From positions 124,001-188,000 of the forward strand of contig DJYO01000027.1 in the NCBI GenBank assembly GCA_002450155.1: a stretch of 64,000 nt of DNA, given 5' to 3'. The notes beneath the pieces are model-generated. The model was not told the DNA's origin, made no database searches, and was given only the letters and a program-made list of their open reading frames with translations. The DNA is from Mageeibacillus sp. UBA6976 (lineage in GTDB: Bacteria; Bacillota; Clostridia; Saccharofermentanales; Saccharofermentanaceae). Each line of letters starts with the position of its first letter. The first letter of the stretch is position 1. A program made the translations under genes and the position numbers. This document shows positions 54,607 through 63,670 of this stretch, in pieces.

Positions 54607-55997
54607 ATCTTAGATACGATATTACGCATCCAAAGTCCTTTACGCAGGATGACATAGCCTATTATGCACTTGATAAAATCCAGAGCATGAACGACCGCAA
54701 ATATCATAATTACATTCATTGATGTGAAATAGCTCAGGATAAAAGCCACAGGCACGGATACAACCACCATGAACACCGAGTCAAACAGGAATGTAACAAG
54801 AGTCTTGCCTCCTGCCCTGATGGTGAAATATGAAGTATGCAGGAAGGCATCCTTTGGATAGAACACTGCCTGGACCATTATGAACAGAGTTCCAAGTGCC
54901 TTGGCTTCGTCTGTAACATTATACGGGATCGGATAGAGTCCTGCCGTAGCCAAAAGGAAAATGCCTAATACAGCAGCAACGATAATGGATGTTGCAATTA
55001 TCTTGTTGTCCGTATCCCTAGCTTTCTCCATATCTCCGGCACCGAGATACTTGCCGACGATTATTGCAACTGCATCACCCGTTGCTATGAAGGCAATATT
55101 AAACACGTTATTGATGGTATTAGCTATATTCTGCCCTGCTACCACATTAAGTCCTCTAAGGGAATATGCCTGACTTAAGAAGAATATTCCAAGCGACCAT
55201 AAAGTCTCGTTAACAAGCAAAGGCATGCCTGTAACTACAAAGGACTTAAGCTGGTTCAAAGGTACCTTAAAAGTCTTATATACCCCCCTAAAGTAAGACA
55301 GCCTGTCTCTGTTCTTTAAGATCCAGATCCTTATTACCAGGAATTCCACGACCCTTGCAATAACCGTAGCAAAAGCTGCTCCCCTGACACCTAACTCCGG
55401 GAACCCGAATTTGCCGTAGATAAACAGATAATTAAACACCAGATTGACTGCTACGGAAATAAGTCCGGCGTTCATGGGAATAACAGTCTGCCCGCATTCC
55501 CTTAGAGTGCCCGCATAAACATTGGTAAGCATTACAAGGGGCAATGTGATCATTATTATATGAAGATACTGAAGGCCGAGATCAAGTGTAAGCGCCAGAT
55601 CGCCGCCGTCACTGCTCTCGTGGAGGAATAAAGAGATTATGCCGTCTCCTTTAAGTCCCATTATCAGGGCAGATATTATTACAAGAAGTGTACCTAACAT
55701 CAGCTTGTATCTGACTGTATTTCTTATTCCCTCATCATCCGTCTTACCGAAGAACTGAGCGGTAAAGATCCCCGCCCCTGACAGTCCGCCGAATATGCAG
55801 AGGTAATATACGAACATTATCTGGTTTACTATTGCAACAGCAGATACAGACTCTGTACCAAGCCTGCCTACCATAAGGTTATCCAGCAGAGATACAAAGT
55901 TGGTAATGCCGTTCTGCACCATAATGGGCAGAGCTATTCCTGCAAGCATACGGTAGAACTTGCGGTCACCTATAAACTTAGCCTTTAGATCTGTCAA
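54603..55997 (-). CDS. MATE family multidrug/cation exporter
   Basis: 464 residues with twelve hydrophobic helices in two related halves. The first half begins with ALPIMVQNGITNFVSLLDNLMVGRLGTESVSAVAI, the usual MATE opening; the second half repeats the pattern (GMPLLVNETLWSLGIFFLSQAY, NVFNIAFIATGDAVAIIVGKYLGAG). It uses ion gradients to export cationic compounds; the substrate is unknown. The start is a TTG at 55997 with GAGG 6 bases upstream. It is the last gene after queH, 15 bases away. Confidence 0.92.
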   Translation of the reverse strand: MTDLKAKFIGDRKFYRMLAGIALPIMVQNGITNFVSLLDNLMVGRLGTESVSAVAIVNQIMFVYYLCIFGGLSGAGIFTAQFFGKTDDEGIRNTVRYKLMLGTLLVIISALIMGLKGDGIISLFLHESSDGGDLALTLDLGLQYLHIIMITLPLVMLTNVYAGTLRECGQTVIPMNAGLISVAVNLVFNYLFIYGKFGFPELGVRGAAFATVIARVVEFLVIRIWILKNRDRLSYFRGVYKTFKVPLNQLKSFVVTGMPLLVNETLWSLGIFFLSQAYSLRGLNVVAGQNIANTINNVFNIAFIATGDAVAIIVGKYLGAGDMEKARDTDNKIIATSIIVAAVLGIFLLATAGLYPIPYNVTDEAKALGTLFIMVQAVFYPKDAFLHTSYFTIRAGGKTLVTFLFDSVFMVVVSVPVAFILSYFTSMNVIMIFAVVHALDFIKCIIGYVILRKGLWMRNIVSKI

Positions 55998-56012
55998 TTA
56001 AAACCTCTGATC

Positions 56013-56570
56013 CTACTCAAAAGATCTGTAGATCTTATCACGGAATTTGGATTCTTCAAGAGAGAAGATGCAGCCGCAGAATTTCTGACGGTACAGTCCG
56101 ATCTGTCTTGCCATATCCTGCCCCTGCCTGAATCCCGGTCTGAAATCGATGTATTCAAAATCCACATTATACTTGGAAGCCTTGTCCTGAGCTATCTTTG
56201 CTATTTTCTCATGCTGCTGATAGGGACTTACCAGAAGCGTGGTACAAAAGGAATCGTAGCCATTCTCCGAAGCATATCTTGCAACTGCATCCATCCTTAT
56301 GTCGTAACACATATCGCACCTTGTCTCATATTCTTTAAGATAGGTCTTGGATTCCCAGTATTCCTGCTCGCAGTGATCATCGTCCTTGATAAGTCTTATC
56401 TTGTAGTGATCAGCTGCAAGGCCAAGATTAGCAAGCCTTCTGTCCCATTCAAACTGAGGATGGATATTGGGATTATACCAGAATAGATCAAGGCTTTCTC
56501 CCTTACCAGTCAGGAGCTCCAGCGGATACATCGCACAAGGGCCGCAACATGCATGAAGGAGCATAGCCAT
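56013..56570 (-). CDS. queH: QueH, epoxyqueuosine reductase
   Basis: 185 residues of the DUF208/QueH family, which converts epoxyqueuosine to queuosine in tRNA as a non-orthologous substitute for QueG. The cysteine motifs for the Fe-S cluster and metal centre are all present: LLHACCGPC at the N-terminus, RCDMCYDIRM in the middle and QKFCGCIFS near the end. The ATG shares a base with the ruvB stop (TGATG). No queC, queD or queE genes are present in the window. Confidence 0.92.
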   Translation of the reverse strand: MAMLLHACCGPCAMYPLELLTGKGESLDLFWYNPNIHPQFEWDRRLANLGLAADHYKIRLIKDDDHCEQEYWESKTYLKEYETRCDMCYDIRMDAVARYASENGYDSFCTTLLVSPYQQHEKIAKIAQDKASKYNVDFEYIDFRPGFRQGQDMARQIGLYRQKFCGCIFSLEESKFRDKIYRSFE

Positions 56571-57673
56571 CAGTTATCTTCCCCTTTATCAAGTGAAGAA
56601 GTCCACTCTTCGATAGTTATATTGTTATTTACAGGAGCAGCATTCGTATAAAGATTAGGCGGCACAGGGAGTTTTAGATGCTCGAAGGCTCTTACGGTAA
56701 GCATCCTGCCTCTAGGCGTCTTCTGGATGAAACCGTTCTGCAAAAGGAAGGGCTCGTAGACATCCTCTATCGTTATCTGATCCTCCCCCGTTGTGGCAGC
56801 CAGTGTCTCAAGACCTACCGGGCCGCCCCTGAAGACATCGGCGATCGTCATGAGCATCCGCCTGTCTATGGCATCAAGTCCGATGGAATCGATATCCAGT
56901 CTCTCAAGGCCGAAGTCAGATACCTCCTTATCGATAACATCCTTCTCCATATAAGAGGCAAAATCCCTCATACGCTTAAGGAGCCTGATGGCGATCCTCG
57001 GCGTACCTCTGGATCTCGAAGCGATATTACGCAGACCATCCTCATTGATCGCTATGCCTAACAACGAAGCATCGCGGTTAAGGATCTGCATAAGATCCTC
57101 AGTCTCATAGAGCTCTAATCTCGATACCATACCAAAACGGTCACGGAGAGGATTGGATATCATGCCGGCCCTGGTGGTTGCGCCAATAAGAGTAAAATGA
57201 GGCAGATCGAGCCTCATGGATCTGGCAGCAGGTCCCTTGCCGATCATGAGATCGAGCTTAAAATCCTCCATAGCAGGATATAAGACCTCCTCAACGCTCT
57301 TACTGAGTCTGTGGATCTCATCGATAAATAAGACCTCGTTCTCTTCGAGGTTGGTTAAGATAGCGGCAAGATCACCGGCCTTCTCTATAGAAGGACCTGT
57401 GGTAATGTGGAGACCTACACCCATCTCATTTGCTATGATCCCTGCAAGAGTAGTCTTGCCGAGACCGGGAGGACCGTAGAGGAGCACGTGGTCTAATGCC
57501 TCTCCCCTCTTCTTCGCCGCATCGATAAATATCTTGAGATTAGTCTTGATCTTATCCTGACCTGCATAATCTTCAAGCCTGGTAGGTCTTAAGGCCTTAT
57601 CGTCACCGTCCGAAGGCAGACTGACTCTCCCTAAGATGCGTTCTTCCTCATACCCGTAGCTTCCGTCACTCAT
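56570..57673 (-). CDS. ruvB: RuvB, Holliday junction branch-migration helicase
   Basis: AAA+ ATPase of 367 residues. Walker A YGPPGLGKTTLA, Walker B LFIDEIHRL, sensor 1 IGATTRAG, arginine finger region LRDRFGM, and a C-terminal winged helix with FIQKTPRGR. It drives branch migration together with RuvA. The ATG overlaps the ruvA stop by 4 bases. The short C-terminal tail rich in Asn/Asp after TPRGRMLT is not unusual. Confidence 0.96.
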   Translation of the reverse strand: MSDGSYGYEEERILGRVSLPSDGDDKALRPTRLEDYAGQDKIKTNLKIFIDAAKKRGEALDHVLLYGPPGLGKTTLAGIIANEMGVGLHITTGPSIEKAGDLAAILTNLEENEVLFIDEIHRLSKSVEEVLYPAMEDFKLDLMIGKGPAARSMRLDLPHFTLIGATTRAGMISNPLRDRFGMVSRLELYETEDLMQILNRDASLLGIAINEDGLRNIASRSRGTPRIAIRLLKRMRDFASYMEKDVIDKEVSDFGLERLDIDSIGLDAIDRRMLMTIADVFRGGPVGLETLAATTGEDQITIEDVYEPFLLQNGFIQKTPRGRMLTVRAFEHLKLPVPPNLYTNAAPVNNNITIEEWTSSLDKGEDN

Positions 57674-58287
57674 GTTATCTTACTTCCCGATGCTATCTTA
57701 AGAGATTTCCTGATGAGGGCTTCGAGAGTGATGCCCTCCTCATAGGCTGCAGATACGGCTTCACTCGCCTCCTGCTCTTTATATCCTAACACAAGTAATG
57801 CACCCATAGCATCTGCGGTAACAGATGCGGGGGCAGCGCTGCCTGATACCAGCTTGGGCGCTACGGCTCCCATGGCACTCTGATGTTCCTTAAGCTTGTC
57901 CTTAAGCTCCAATACTATCCTCTCAGCTGTCTTCTTGCCGAGGCCCTTAACGGATGTAAGGAGATGTATATCACCGCTCATGACTGCACAGGCGATCTGT
58001 TCAGGAGTGATCGTAGAGCAGATCGTATGAGCTACCTTGGGGCCTATGCCTGATACCGTAAGCAGCTTAAGGAATATATCCTTCTGGGCTCTGTCCGAGA
58101 AGCCATATAAAGATATGTCATCCTCTCTTACGCTCTGATATACATAAACCTTGACTTCCTCCCCGATCTTGCCCAGGGCTGAGGATATCATTATCGGACA
58201 ATTGATAAGATAGCCGATACCGTTATTATCTATTACTATCTGTGTATCGTTCCTTGATTCAATAGTTCCCTTAATATATGAGTACAT
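57670..58287 (-). CDS. ruvA: RuvA, Holliday junction-binding subunit
   Basis: 205 residues: an OB-fold domain (about 1-62, MYSYIKGTIESRNDTQIVIDNNGIGYLI), tandem helix-hairpin-helix motifs (VSGIGPKVA and VKGLGKKTAERIVLELKDKL) and a C-terminal UBA-like domain (about 158-205) that regulates RuvB. The ATG at 58287 has AGGAG 5 bases upstream and gives the normal length. Confidence 0.96.
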   Translation of the reverse strand: MYSYIKGTIESRNDTQIVIDNNGIGYLINCPIMISSALGKIGEEVKVYVYQSVREDDISLYGFSDRAQKDIFLKLLTVSGIGPKVAHTICSTITPEQIACAVMSGDIHLLTSVKGLGKKTAERIVLELKDKLKEHQSAMGAVAPKLVSGSAAPASVTADAMGALLVLGYKEQEASEAVSAAYEEGITLEALIRKSLKIASGSKIT

Positions 58288-58295
58288 AATATCTC

Positions 58296-58856
58296 CTAAC
58301 CGAATTCGTTCCTCTTGGAATAACCGTATCTTCCGTACTGATAGCCTGATACAGCCTTGCCGGCAAATCTCACCCCGGTATTTGCAAGACATATTGCAAG
58401 GGCAAGACCGTCTGCAGCATCGTCAGGCTTAGGGATCTCATCGAGGTCTAAGATGGACTTAGTCATCATCTGCATCTGTTTCTTCTCCGCCTTGCCGTAG
58501 CCTGTAATGGCAAGCTTGACCTGTCCGGGAGTAAATTCAAATACCTCGAGCCCTGCTCTCGCAGCTTCGGCTACTACCACTCCCCTCGCCTGTGCTGTGC
58601 CCACTACAGTAGTATGGTTCTGTCCCATAAAGAGTTCTTCTATAGACATATACTGCGGTTTGAACTGTTCCAGGATAAACCTGACCTTGTCACTTATAGC
58701 AAGAAGCCTTAAGGGGAAGTCAGTATGGGCCTTGGTCTCTATAACGCCGTAATCAATGCATTTGATCTTATTGCCTACTTTATCAATTATGCCGTAACCC
58801 GTGATGGCATAACCGGGATCGATACCGATTATTCTGGTTACAGTAGGTTCAGCCAT
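58296..58856 (-). CDS. ruvC: RuvC, Holliday junction resolvase
   Basis: 186 residues, RNase H fold. Catalytic acids are visible in GIDPGYAITGYG (Asp), SIEELFMGQN (Glu) and PDDAADGLALAI (two Asp). It cuts Holliday junctions after RuvAB migration. GAGGG precedes the ATG, and a promoter is visible upstream. It is the first gene of ruvC-ruvA-ruvB-queH-MATE. Confidence 0.96.
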   Translation of the reverse strand: MAEPTVTRIIGIDPGYAITGYGIIDKVGNKIKCIDYGVIETKAHTDFPLRLLAISDKVRFILEQFKPQYMSIEELFMGQNHTTVVGTAQARGVVVAEAARAGLEVFEFTPGQVKLAITGYGKAEKKQMQMMTKSILDLDEIPKPDDAADGLALAICLANTGVRFAGKAVSGYQYGRYGYSKRNEFG

Positions 58857-58888
58857 AAATACCCTCTCATCTTAAAACATTTGTTCGT

Positions 58889-58916
58889 ATTATACACCAG
58901 TGAGGATTTAAGACAA
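58889..58916 (-). promoter_or_regulatory. sigma-A promoter of the ruvCAB-queH-MATE operon
   Basis: TTGTCT (58911-58916), a 16-base spacer and a perfect TATAAT (58889-58894) on the minus strand. The -35 lies inside the last codons of the pyrimidine phosphorylase gene. No LexA-type SOS box could be recognised near it by eye. Confidence 0.65.
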
Positions 58917-60233
58917 GACATCAATTATTACGCTGGATTTCTCCGGAGCGCTGTCACTATACTCATAAGCCTCGTGAACAAGATCCATTACATCATATAA
59001 GACTTCATCAGGAAGCTTGGAATTCTCGCCTATGCAAAGGGAGCAGAGCCTGTCTCCCCTCTTTACCTTATCACCTACCTTGGCATAAAAGCAGATACCT
59101 GCGCCATGATCGATGGTATCATCCTTAGATAATCTCCCTGCACCGAGCATGACCGAAGCCTTGCCTATGATGTCGGCTCTGATCCTTGTTATATAGCCTG
59201 ATTCGGGGCTTGTGACATACATGGACTCGAAGGGATATTCCACATATAAAGGTGAGCCGTTGGAATTAACGGACCCGCCCTGAGACAATACAAGTTCTAC
59301 GTAATGGGACAGGGCTCTGCCGTCCTTAAGCCTTGCAGCGCACTCTGCCTTAAGCTCCTCCTCATTCATTCCGTTATCCTTAGAAGCCATGGTTATGAGC
59401 TTGGATGCTATTGTCGTAACTATCTGGATAACATCGTCAGATCCCCTGCCTGTAAGGACCTCGTATACTTCTTGCATCTCAAGAGTATTGCCCACACATC
59501 TTCCGAGAGGCTGATCCATGTCTGTTATAACGCAACAGGTATCTATACCTGCAAGCTTGCCTATCTTGATCATGGCCTCTGCCAGTTCTCTTGCTCTTTC
59601 CTCAGTCTTCATATATGCGCCGCTTCCGCATGTGACATCGAGAACAAGAGCCTTGGCTCCGCCCGCTATCTTCTTGCTCATGATACTGGATGCAATAAGC
59701 GGGATCGAATCTACGGTTCCCGTAACATCTCTTAAGGAATAAAGCACCTTATCCGCCGGGGCAAGATTAGGTGTCTGTCCTGATATGAACATGCCGCTGG
59801 CCTTGACCATATCTCTTATCTTATCGAAGGGGATCTCGGCATTAAAACCACGGATGGATTCAAATTTATCTACAGTTCCACCGGTATGGCCTAATCCTCT
59901 GCCTGAAAGCTTAACGGTCGTAACTCCGAAGGATGCAAGCAAAGGGATGAGGATCGGCGTTATCTTGTCTCCTACACCTCCAGTAGAATGCTTGTCTACA
60001 GGTATACCGTCTACATATGACAGGTCATTGATATCACCGGATCTTGCCATGGCAAGGGTAAGACTTGTCATCTCATGTTCGTCCATGCCGTTCAATACCA
60101 CAGCCATAAGGAAGCTGGAGAGCTGATAATCAGGTATAGAGCCGTCAGTTGCACCCTTAACAAAATAAGCTATCTGCTCATCTGTAAGTTTTCTGCCGTA
60201 ACGCTTATCAAGAATAATATCTATCATATCCAT
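58908..60233 (-). CDS. pyrimidine-nucleoside (thymidine) phosphorylase
   Basis: 441 residues. The family signature SGRGLGHTGGTVDKFES is intact. Other marks are DKHSTGGVGDK (phosphate site), ALVLDVTCGSGAYMKT and the C-terminal domain with SGYITRI...KASVMLGAGR. It splits thymidine, uridine or deoxyuridine with phosphate; Firmicute members are usually bispecific (Pdp). The ATG at 60233 has GAGGTG upstream. It lies 29 bases after a terminator, with no obvious promoter in between, so expression may come by read-through from the tRNA or from an unrecognised promoter. Confidence 0.93.
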   Translation of the reverse strand: MDMIDIILDKRYGRKLTDEQIAYFVKGATDGSIPDYQLSSFLMAVVLNGMDEHEMTSLTLAMARSGDINDLSYVDGIPVDKHSTGGVGDKITPILIPLLASFGVTTVKLSGRGLGHTGGTVDKFESIRGFNAEIPFDKIRDMVKASGMFISGQTPNLAPADKVLYSLRDVTGTVDSIPLIASSIMSKKIAGGAKALVLDVTCGSGAYMKTEERARELAEAMIKIGKLAGIDTCCVITDMDQPLGRCVGNTLEMQEVYEVLTGRGSDDVIQIVTTIASKLITMASKDNGMNEEELKAECAARLKDGRALSHYVELVLSQGGSVNSNGSPLYVEYPFESMYVTSPESGYITRIRADIIGKASVMLGAGRLSKDDTIDHGAGICFYAKVGDKVKRGDRLCSLCIGENSKLPDEVLYDVMDLVHEAYEYSDSAPEKSSVIIDVLS

Positions 60234-60261
60234 AATGAATCACCTCATAACATATGGTAAC

Positions 60262-60298
60262 AAAAAAGACTGCGAAGTCATAGTTACTTCACAGTCTT
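60262..60298 (-). terminator. intrinsic terminator after tRNA-Lys
   Basis: An 11-bp stem (60268-60278 with 60286-60296, including one G-U pair) and a loop of 7, followed on the minus strand by six T residues (60267-60262). It ends the tRNA transcript. Confidence 0.88.
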
Positions 60299-60302
60299 AT
60301 TA

Positions 60303-60378
60303 TGGTGCACCTCCAGGGACTCGAACCCTGGGCCCACTGATTAAGAGTCAGTTGCTCTACCATCTGAGCTAGAGGTGC
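60303..60378 (-). tRNA. tRNA-Lys, anticodon CTT, with encoded CCA
   Basis: A complete cloverleaf on the minus strand: acceptor stem GCACCTC/GAGGTGC, D-arm TAGCTCAGATGGTAGAGC, anticodon stem ACTGA/TCAGT with loop CTCTTAA (anticodon CTT, decoding AAG), variable loop, T-arm CAGGG TTCGAGT CCCTG, discriminator A and templated CCA (60303-60305). Confidence 0.97.
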
Positions 60379-60395
60379 TTAACGCAACGCAAGTT

Positions 60396-60424
60396 ATTAT
60401 AGCCATTCGATATTGCTAAGTCAA
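60396..60424 (-). promoter_or_regulatory. strong promoter of tRNA-Lys
   Basis: TTGACT (60419-60424), a 17-base spacer and perfect TATAAT (60396-60401) on the minus strand, about 18 bases before the mature 5' end of the tRNA. This is the best sigma-A promoter in the window. Confidence 0.9.
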
Positions 60425-60464
60425 TAACTTTTTTCCGTTATTCTCGCAAATTTGCTTAATATTT

Positions 60465-60495
60465 CTGTTCTTCAGGAAAAGCACTGAAAGAACAG
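60465..60495 (-). terminator. inverted repeat after the AGCS symporter gene, possible terminator
   Basis: CTGTTCTTCAG (60465-60475) pairs with CTGAAAGAACAG (60484-60495) with one bulged base. It lies 20 bases after the symporter stop. No U-tract follows, so it is a weak or rho-assisted terminator candidate. Confidence 0.45.
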
Positions 60496-60514
60496 CATAT
60501 GAACCACCCTGTTT

Positions 60515-61945
60515 TTACTTCCAAAAATCGAGATTGCTGTCATCAAGCCCGATGTCTTTGGCTTTGAATACAGGGTCTTTTCCTTCCTTTTTCTGATTCT
60601 CGTAGTCCTTCAGAGCCTTTATTACGATCCCTCCTAAAATGATGCATGCAGGAAGATTGATCAGCGTCATGCCTCCCATGGTAATATCGGCAAGCGCCCA
60701 GGCAGCATCCATAGGTGTAACCGCACCTACAAATACAATGACCACGCATAACATGTGAAAAACAGTCATCGCCTTTTTGCCGGGCATTTTCTTGCCATTC
60801 AGATATGCAAGTCCGTTATCAACATAAAAGAGGTTTCCTATAAGTGTCGTAAATGCGAACAATGCAAGAGAGATCGTTATAAAGACAGGACCGAATCCTC
60901 CGAACACCGTTGAGAGCGCATTCTGTACGTATGGAGCTCCGCTTATGGATTCTTCGGGAACGATCCCAGAGCCAAGACACATCAATGCCGATGCAGTACA
61001 AAGGAGTAATGTATCTATATAAACGGAAAGCATCTGTACAAGACCTTGCTTGACCGGATGGGAGACATTTGCGGAAGCCGATGCATTCGGTGCAGAACCG
61101 ACACCAGCCTCATTGGAATAAAGGCCTCTTTTTATTCCGTAGATCATGCATGACCCGCCAAGTCCGCCGAAAATGGCCTTGAAATTGAAAGCATCTTTAA
61201 AGATCATTACCACGACCGAAGGCAGGATGTTGATATGCACGACAAGTACTATCAAAGAAGCGAGAACATAGACTATACCCATAAAAGGCACCAGTTTCTC
61301 GGTTATCAGAACTATCCTCTTTCCTCCGCCCAAAAGGCAGACCGCAACGAGTACTGCAAGCACTCCGCCTACTATCCAGGGAGTCACGTTCTTATCGTAG
61401 AAGCCGTAGATCTCAAATGAAGACTGAAGATTATAAGAACAAAGAAGATTGAAACCAAAAGCGTAAGTTGCGATCAGGAACACTACAAAAGTGCCGGCCA
61501 GGAATCTGTTTTTCAGCGCTGTCTCGATATAGTATGCCGGGCCTCCGAAGCAGTCCCCTGTTTTATGGTTTTTCTTTTTGTAGATCTGCGCCAATGTACT
61601 CTCGATAAAAGCTGATGAAGCGCCGAGAAAAGCCAACAGCTGCATCCAGAACACAGCGCCCGGACCGCCTAAACACAAAGCTGTCGAAACACCTATTATG
61701 TTGCCCGTGCCGACTCTTGATGCAGTTGATACCATCAGAGCCTGAAACGAAGAGATACCGGAAGAATCAGCGGGCTTATCCATTATTATCTTTACGGATT
61801 CCTTGAATTGCCTTGCCTGAACAAACCTGGTCCTGACCGTAAAATAAACAGCCGCCAGACACAATACTATGAGCAGGAGCGGATAGTACATAAAATCATC
61901 TATCTTGGTGAGTATCTTAACGATAAGATCGCCTGATCCGTCCAT
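60515..61945 (-). CDS. sodium:alanine/glycine symporter, AGCS family
   Basis: 476 residues, about eleven membrane helices. The family signature YGIKRGLYSNEAGVGSAPNASASANV and the N-terminal block FQALMVSTASRVGTGNIIGVSTALCLGGPGAVFWMQ are clear. It imports alanine, glycine or a related amino acid with Na+ or H+. GAGGG precedes the ATG. It is the last gene of an operon with a Gfo/Idh/MocA oxidoreductase and an ECF S component, 26 bases from the former. Confidence 0.93.
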   Translation of the reverse strand: MDGSGDLIVKILTKIDDFMYYPLLLIVLCLAAVYFTVRTRFVQARQFKESVKIIMDKPADSSGISSFQALMVSTASRVGTGNIIGVSTALCLGGPGAVFWMQLLAFLGASSAFIESTLAQIYKKKNHKTGDCFGGPAYYIETALKNRFLAGTFVVFLIATYAFGFNLLCSYNLQSSFEIYGFYDKNVTPWIVGGVLAVLVAVCLLGGGKRIVLITEKLVPFMGIVYVLASLIVLVVHINILPSVVVMIFKDAFNFKAIFGGLGGSCMIYGIKRGLYSNEAGVGSAPNASASANVSHPVKQGLVQMLSVYIDTLLLCTASALMCLGSGIVPEESISGAPYVQNALSTVFGGFGPVFITISLALFAFTTLIGNLFYVDNGLAYLNGKKMPGKKAMTVFHMLCVVIVFVGAVTPMDAAWALADITMGGMTLINLPACIILGGIVIKALKDYENQKKEGKDPVFKAKDIGLDDSNLDFWK

Positions 61946-61971
61946 AGCTATCCCTCTTATGCTGATCAGTC

Positions 61972-63081
61972 TTATTCTTCAAAGAATCCGGCCATGTCAA
62001 CGGAAGAGAAATCTTCCTTGAGCGGAAGTTCGACCGGCTGCTTTAGTTTTGCTGATCTGTAAATGCCCATGAGCGTATCAACAGAAGAATATCCTGCATA
62101 TGCATCAGCAAGAGGTTCCCTGTCTTCAGTCAGGCTGTCAGCAAGATCCTTATATATGCCCAGATGCGGATTAAGCGCGCACTTATATGAAAAGATGCCG
62201 CCTTCCTTAAACTGTTTTCTAATATAATAACCGTTGAGTTTTTTAACTTTGCCGTTTGCCTTCTTCTCGAAAATGCCGATATGGGGCTTTCCTGAAGAAA
62301 GACCCATTGATATACTGCCGTTCTCACAGAAAACAGAAAACTCAGCGTCATGTTTCGATTCTAAAGTGGATGTTGTTCCCTCGACAGATGCGAGAGCGCC
62401 ATTCTCAAGCCTTAAGATAGCCATACCGAGATCTTCAGCTTCGATATTCCTTAAGCGCTTCGCAAGCATTGCCTGGGCTTCCACAGGCTCACTTCCCATG
62501 AGCCACACGAGAAGATCGATCGCATGGATAGTCTGATTCATCATAGCGCCGCCGTCACTCTTCCAGGTGCCTCTCCAGGCTGCGCTTGAGTAATAATCCT
62601 CTCCGTGTCCCCATCTGACATAGATAGAACCGTGAGTTACCTTGCCAAACCTGCCGTTATTTATGTCATCTCTGACAAGACCTACAATGGGAAGATATCT
62701 GTATATATGTCCCATGGCGATCTTACGTCCTGTCCTCCGGGATATATCGTATATCTCACGGGACTGGGCAGAAGACATTGTCATAGGCTTCTCCAGGAGA
62801 AGATTACTTCCATTCTCCATGGCAAAGGAAGCTATCTGATAATGAAGACCTGAAGGAACGGTTACCGCAGTTATATCCGGCTTTATCTCCTCTATTGCCT
62901 GCTTGTAATCACTGTATATCTTTGTTGAAGCAAAGCCTGATACTGAGCCAAGAAGCTTTTTTGCAGATTCCTCATTAGTATCCACTACCGCTGCGAGCTC
63001 CAGTTCTTTAAGCGACGATATAGCTTTAAGGTGCTTAACTGCAACTCTGCCGCACCCGATGATCAAAACCTTGTATGACAT
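61972..63081 (-). CDS. Gfo/Idh/MocA family oxidoreductase
   Basis: 369 residues. N-terminal Rossmann fold with LIIGCGRVAVKHLKAI, the substrate-domain lysine in LLLEKPMTMSSAQS (the conserved EKP), GHIYRYLP and the histidine of MMNQTIHAIDLLVW. These enzymes oxidise or reduce sugar or inositol hydroxyls with NAD(P). The specific substrate is not evident. I chose the ATG at 63081 because GGAGGAG lies immediately upstream and family proteins begin at the Rossmann strand. It follows the ECF gene by 11 bases. Confidence 0.88.
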   Translation of the reverse strand: MSYKVLIIGCGRVAVKHLKAISSLKELELAAVVDTNEESAKKLLGSVSGFASTKIYSDYKQAIEEIKPDITAVTVPSGLHYQIASFAMENGSNLLLEKPMTMSSAQSREIYDISRRTGRKIAMGHIYRYLPIVGLVRDDINNGRFGKVTHGSIYVRWGHGEDYYSSAAWRGTWKSDGGAMMNQTIHAIDLLVWLMGSEPVEAQAMLAKRLRNIEAEDLGMAILRLENGALASVEGTTSTLESKHDAEFSVFCENGSISMGLSSGKPHIGIFEKKANGKVKKLNGYYIRKQFKEGGIFSYKCALNPHLGIYKDLADSLTEDREPLADAYAGYSSVDTLMGIYRSAKLKQPVELPLKEDFSSVDMAGFFEE

Positions 63082-63092
63082 AACTCCTCCGA

Positions 63093-63599
63093 TCACTTAT
63101 CGGACTTAAGTTTATCATAAAAACGATTCTTTATCAGGAGTGTAACCGGAATTCCAAGTATAATGGCACCTGCTGCCTGTATAAGATTAGGTACAAGTGA
63201 GCCTGCAGCTGCCGCAATACCATATATAAATATCTCAAAGACAAAATAACCAAGTTCCATAATTGCTTCTGCGGCAAGTCCCGCAAGGAGTCTTGTAATG
63301 ATCTTTTTACCGGATGCTGCCGACATGATATAGCCTGCCGTAAGTCCCATAAGCCCCTTTATCACAAAGGTGGGCAATATATATATCGGGTAGCCTGCAA
63401 CGAGATCAGCTATGGCAGAACCGATAGAAGATGCAAAGAATGCAAAAGGTCCCAAAAGATACGACACAACAAGTATAACTGCATCACCCAGATTAATATA
63501 TCCGATCCCTGTGGGGACCCTTAACTGAGTGCCTGCAAATACCAATGCCGCGAAGACACCTGATAATGCTATGATCTGTAGTCTGACACGCCTTTCCAT
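63093..63599 (-). CDS. ECF transporter S component (substrate-binding membrane subunit)
   Basis: 168 residues with five to six membrane helices: ALSGVFAALVFAGTQLRVPTG, INLGDAVILVVSYLLGPFAFFASSIGSAIADLVAG, YILPTFVIKGLMGLTAGYI and two C-terminal helices. This pattern (an AxxxA-rich TM1 and the GDAVILV and IADLVAG blocks) is that of ECF S components of the PF07155-like type. The vitamin or other ligand is not clear. The ECF A, A' and T subunits are not in the window and would be shared. The ATG at 63599 has no ribosome site; the promoter's -10 lies only 7 bases upstream, which suggests a leaderless mRNA. Confidence 0.85.
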   Translation of the reverse strand: MERRVRLQIIALSGVFAALVFAGTQLRVPTGIGYINLGDAVILVVSYLLGPFAFFASSIGSAIADLVAGYPIYILPTFVIKGLMGLTAGYIMSAASGKKIITRLLAGLAAEAIMELGYFVFEIFIYGIAAAAGSLVPNLIQAAGAIILGIPVTLLIKNRFYDKLKSDK

Positions 63600-63606
63600 A
63601 TACAAT

Positions 63607-63635
63607 ATAATAAAATTACCTACCTTTTTAGTCAA
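63607..63635 (-). promoter_or_regulatory. promoter of the ECF-MocA-AGCS operon, placed for leaderless transcription
   Basis: TTGACT (63630-63635), a 17-base spacer and TATTAT (63607-63612) on the minus strand. Only ATTGTAT separates the -10 from the ATG, so initiation would fall on or next to the start codon. Confidence 0.7.
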
Positions 63636-63670
63636 TTGAAAATAGAGACAAATTTTTGTATATAACGCAT

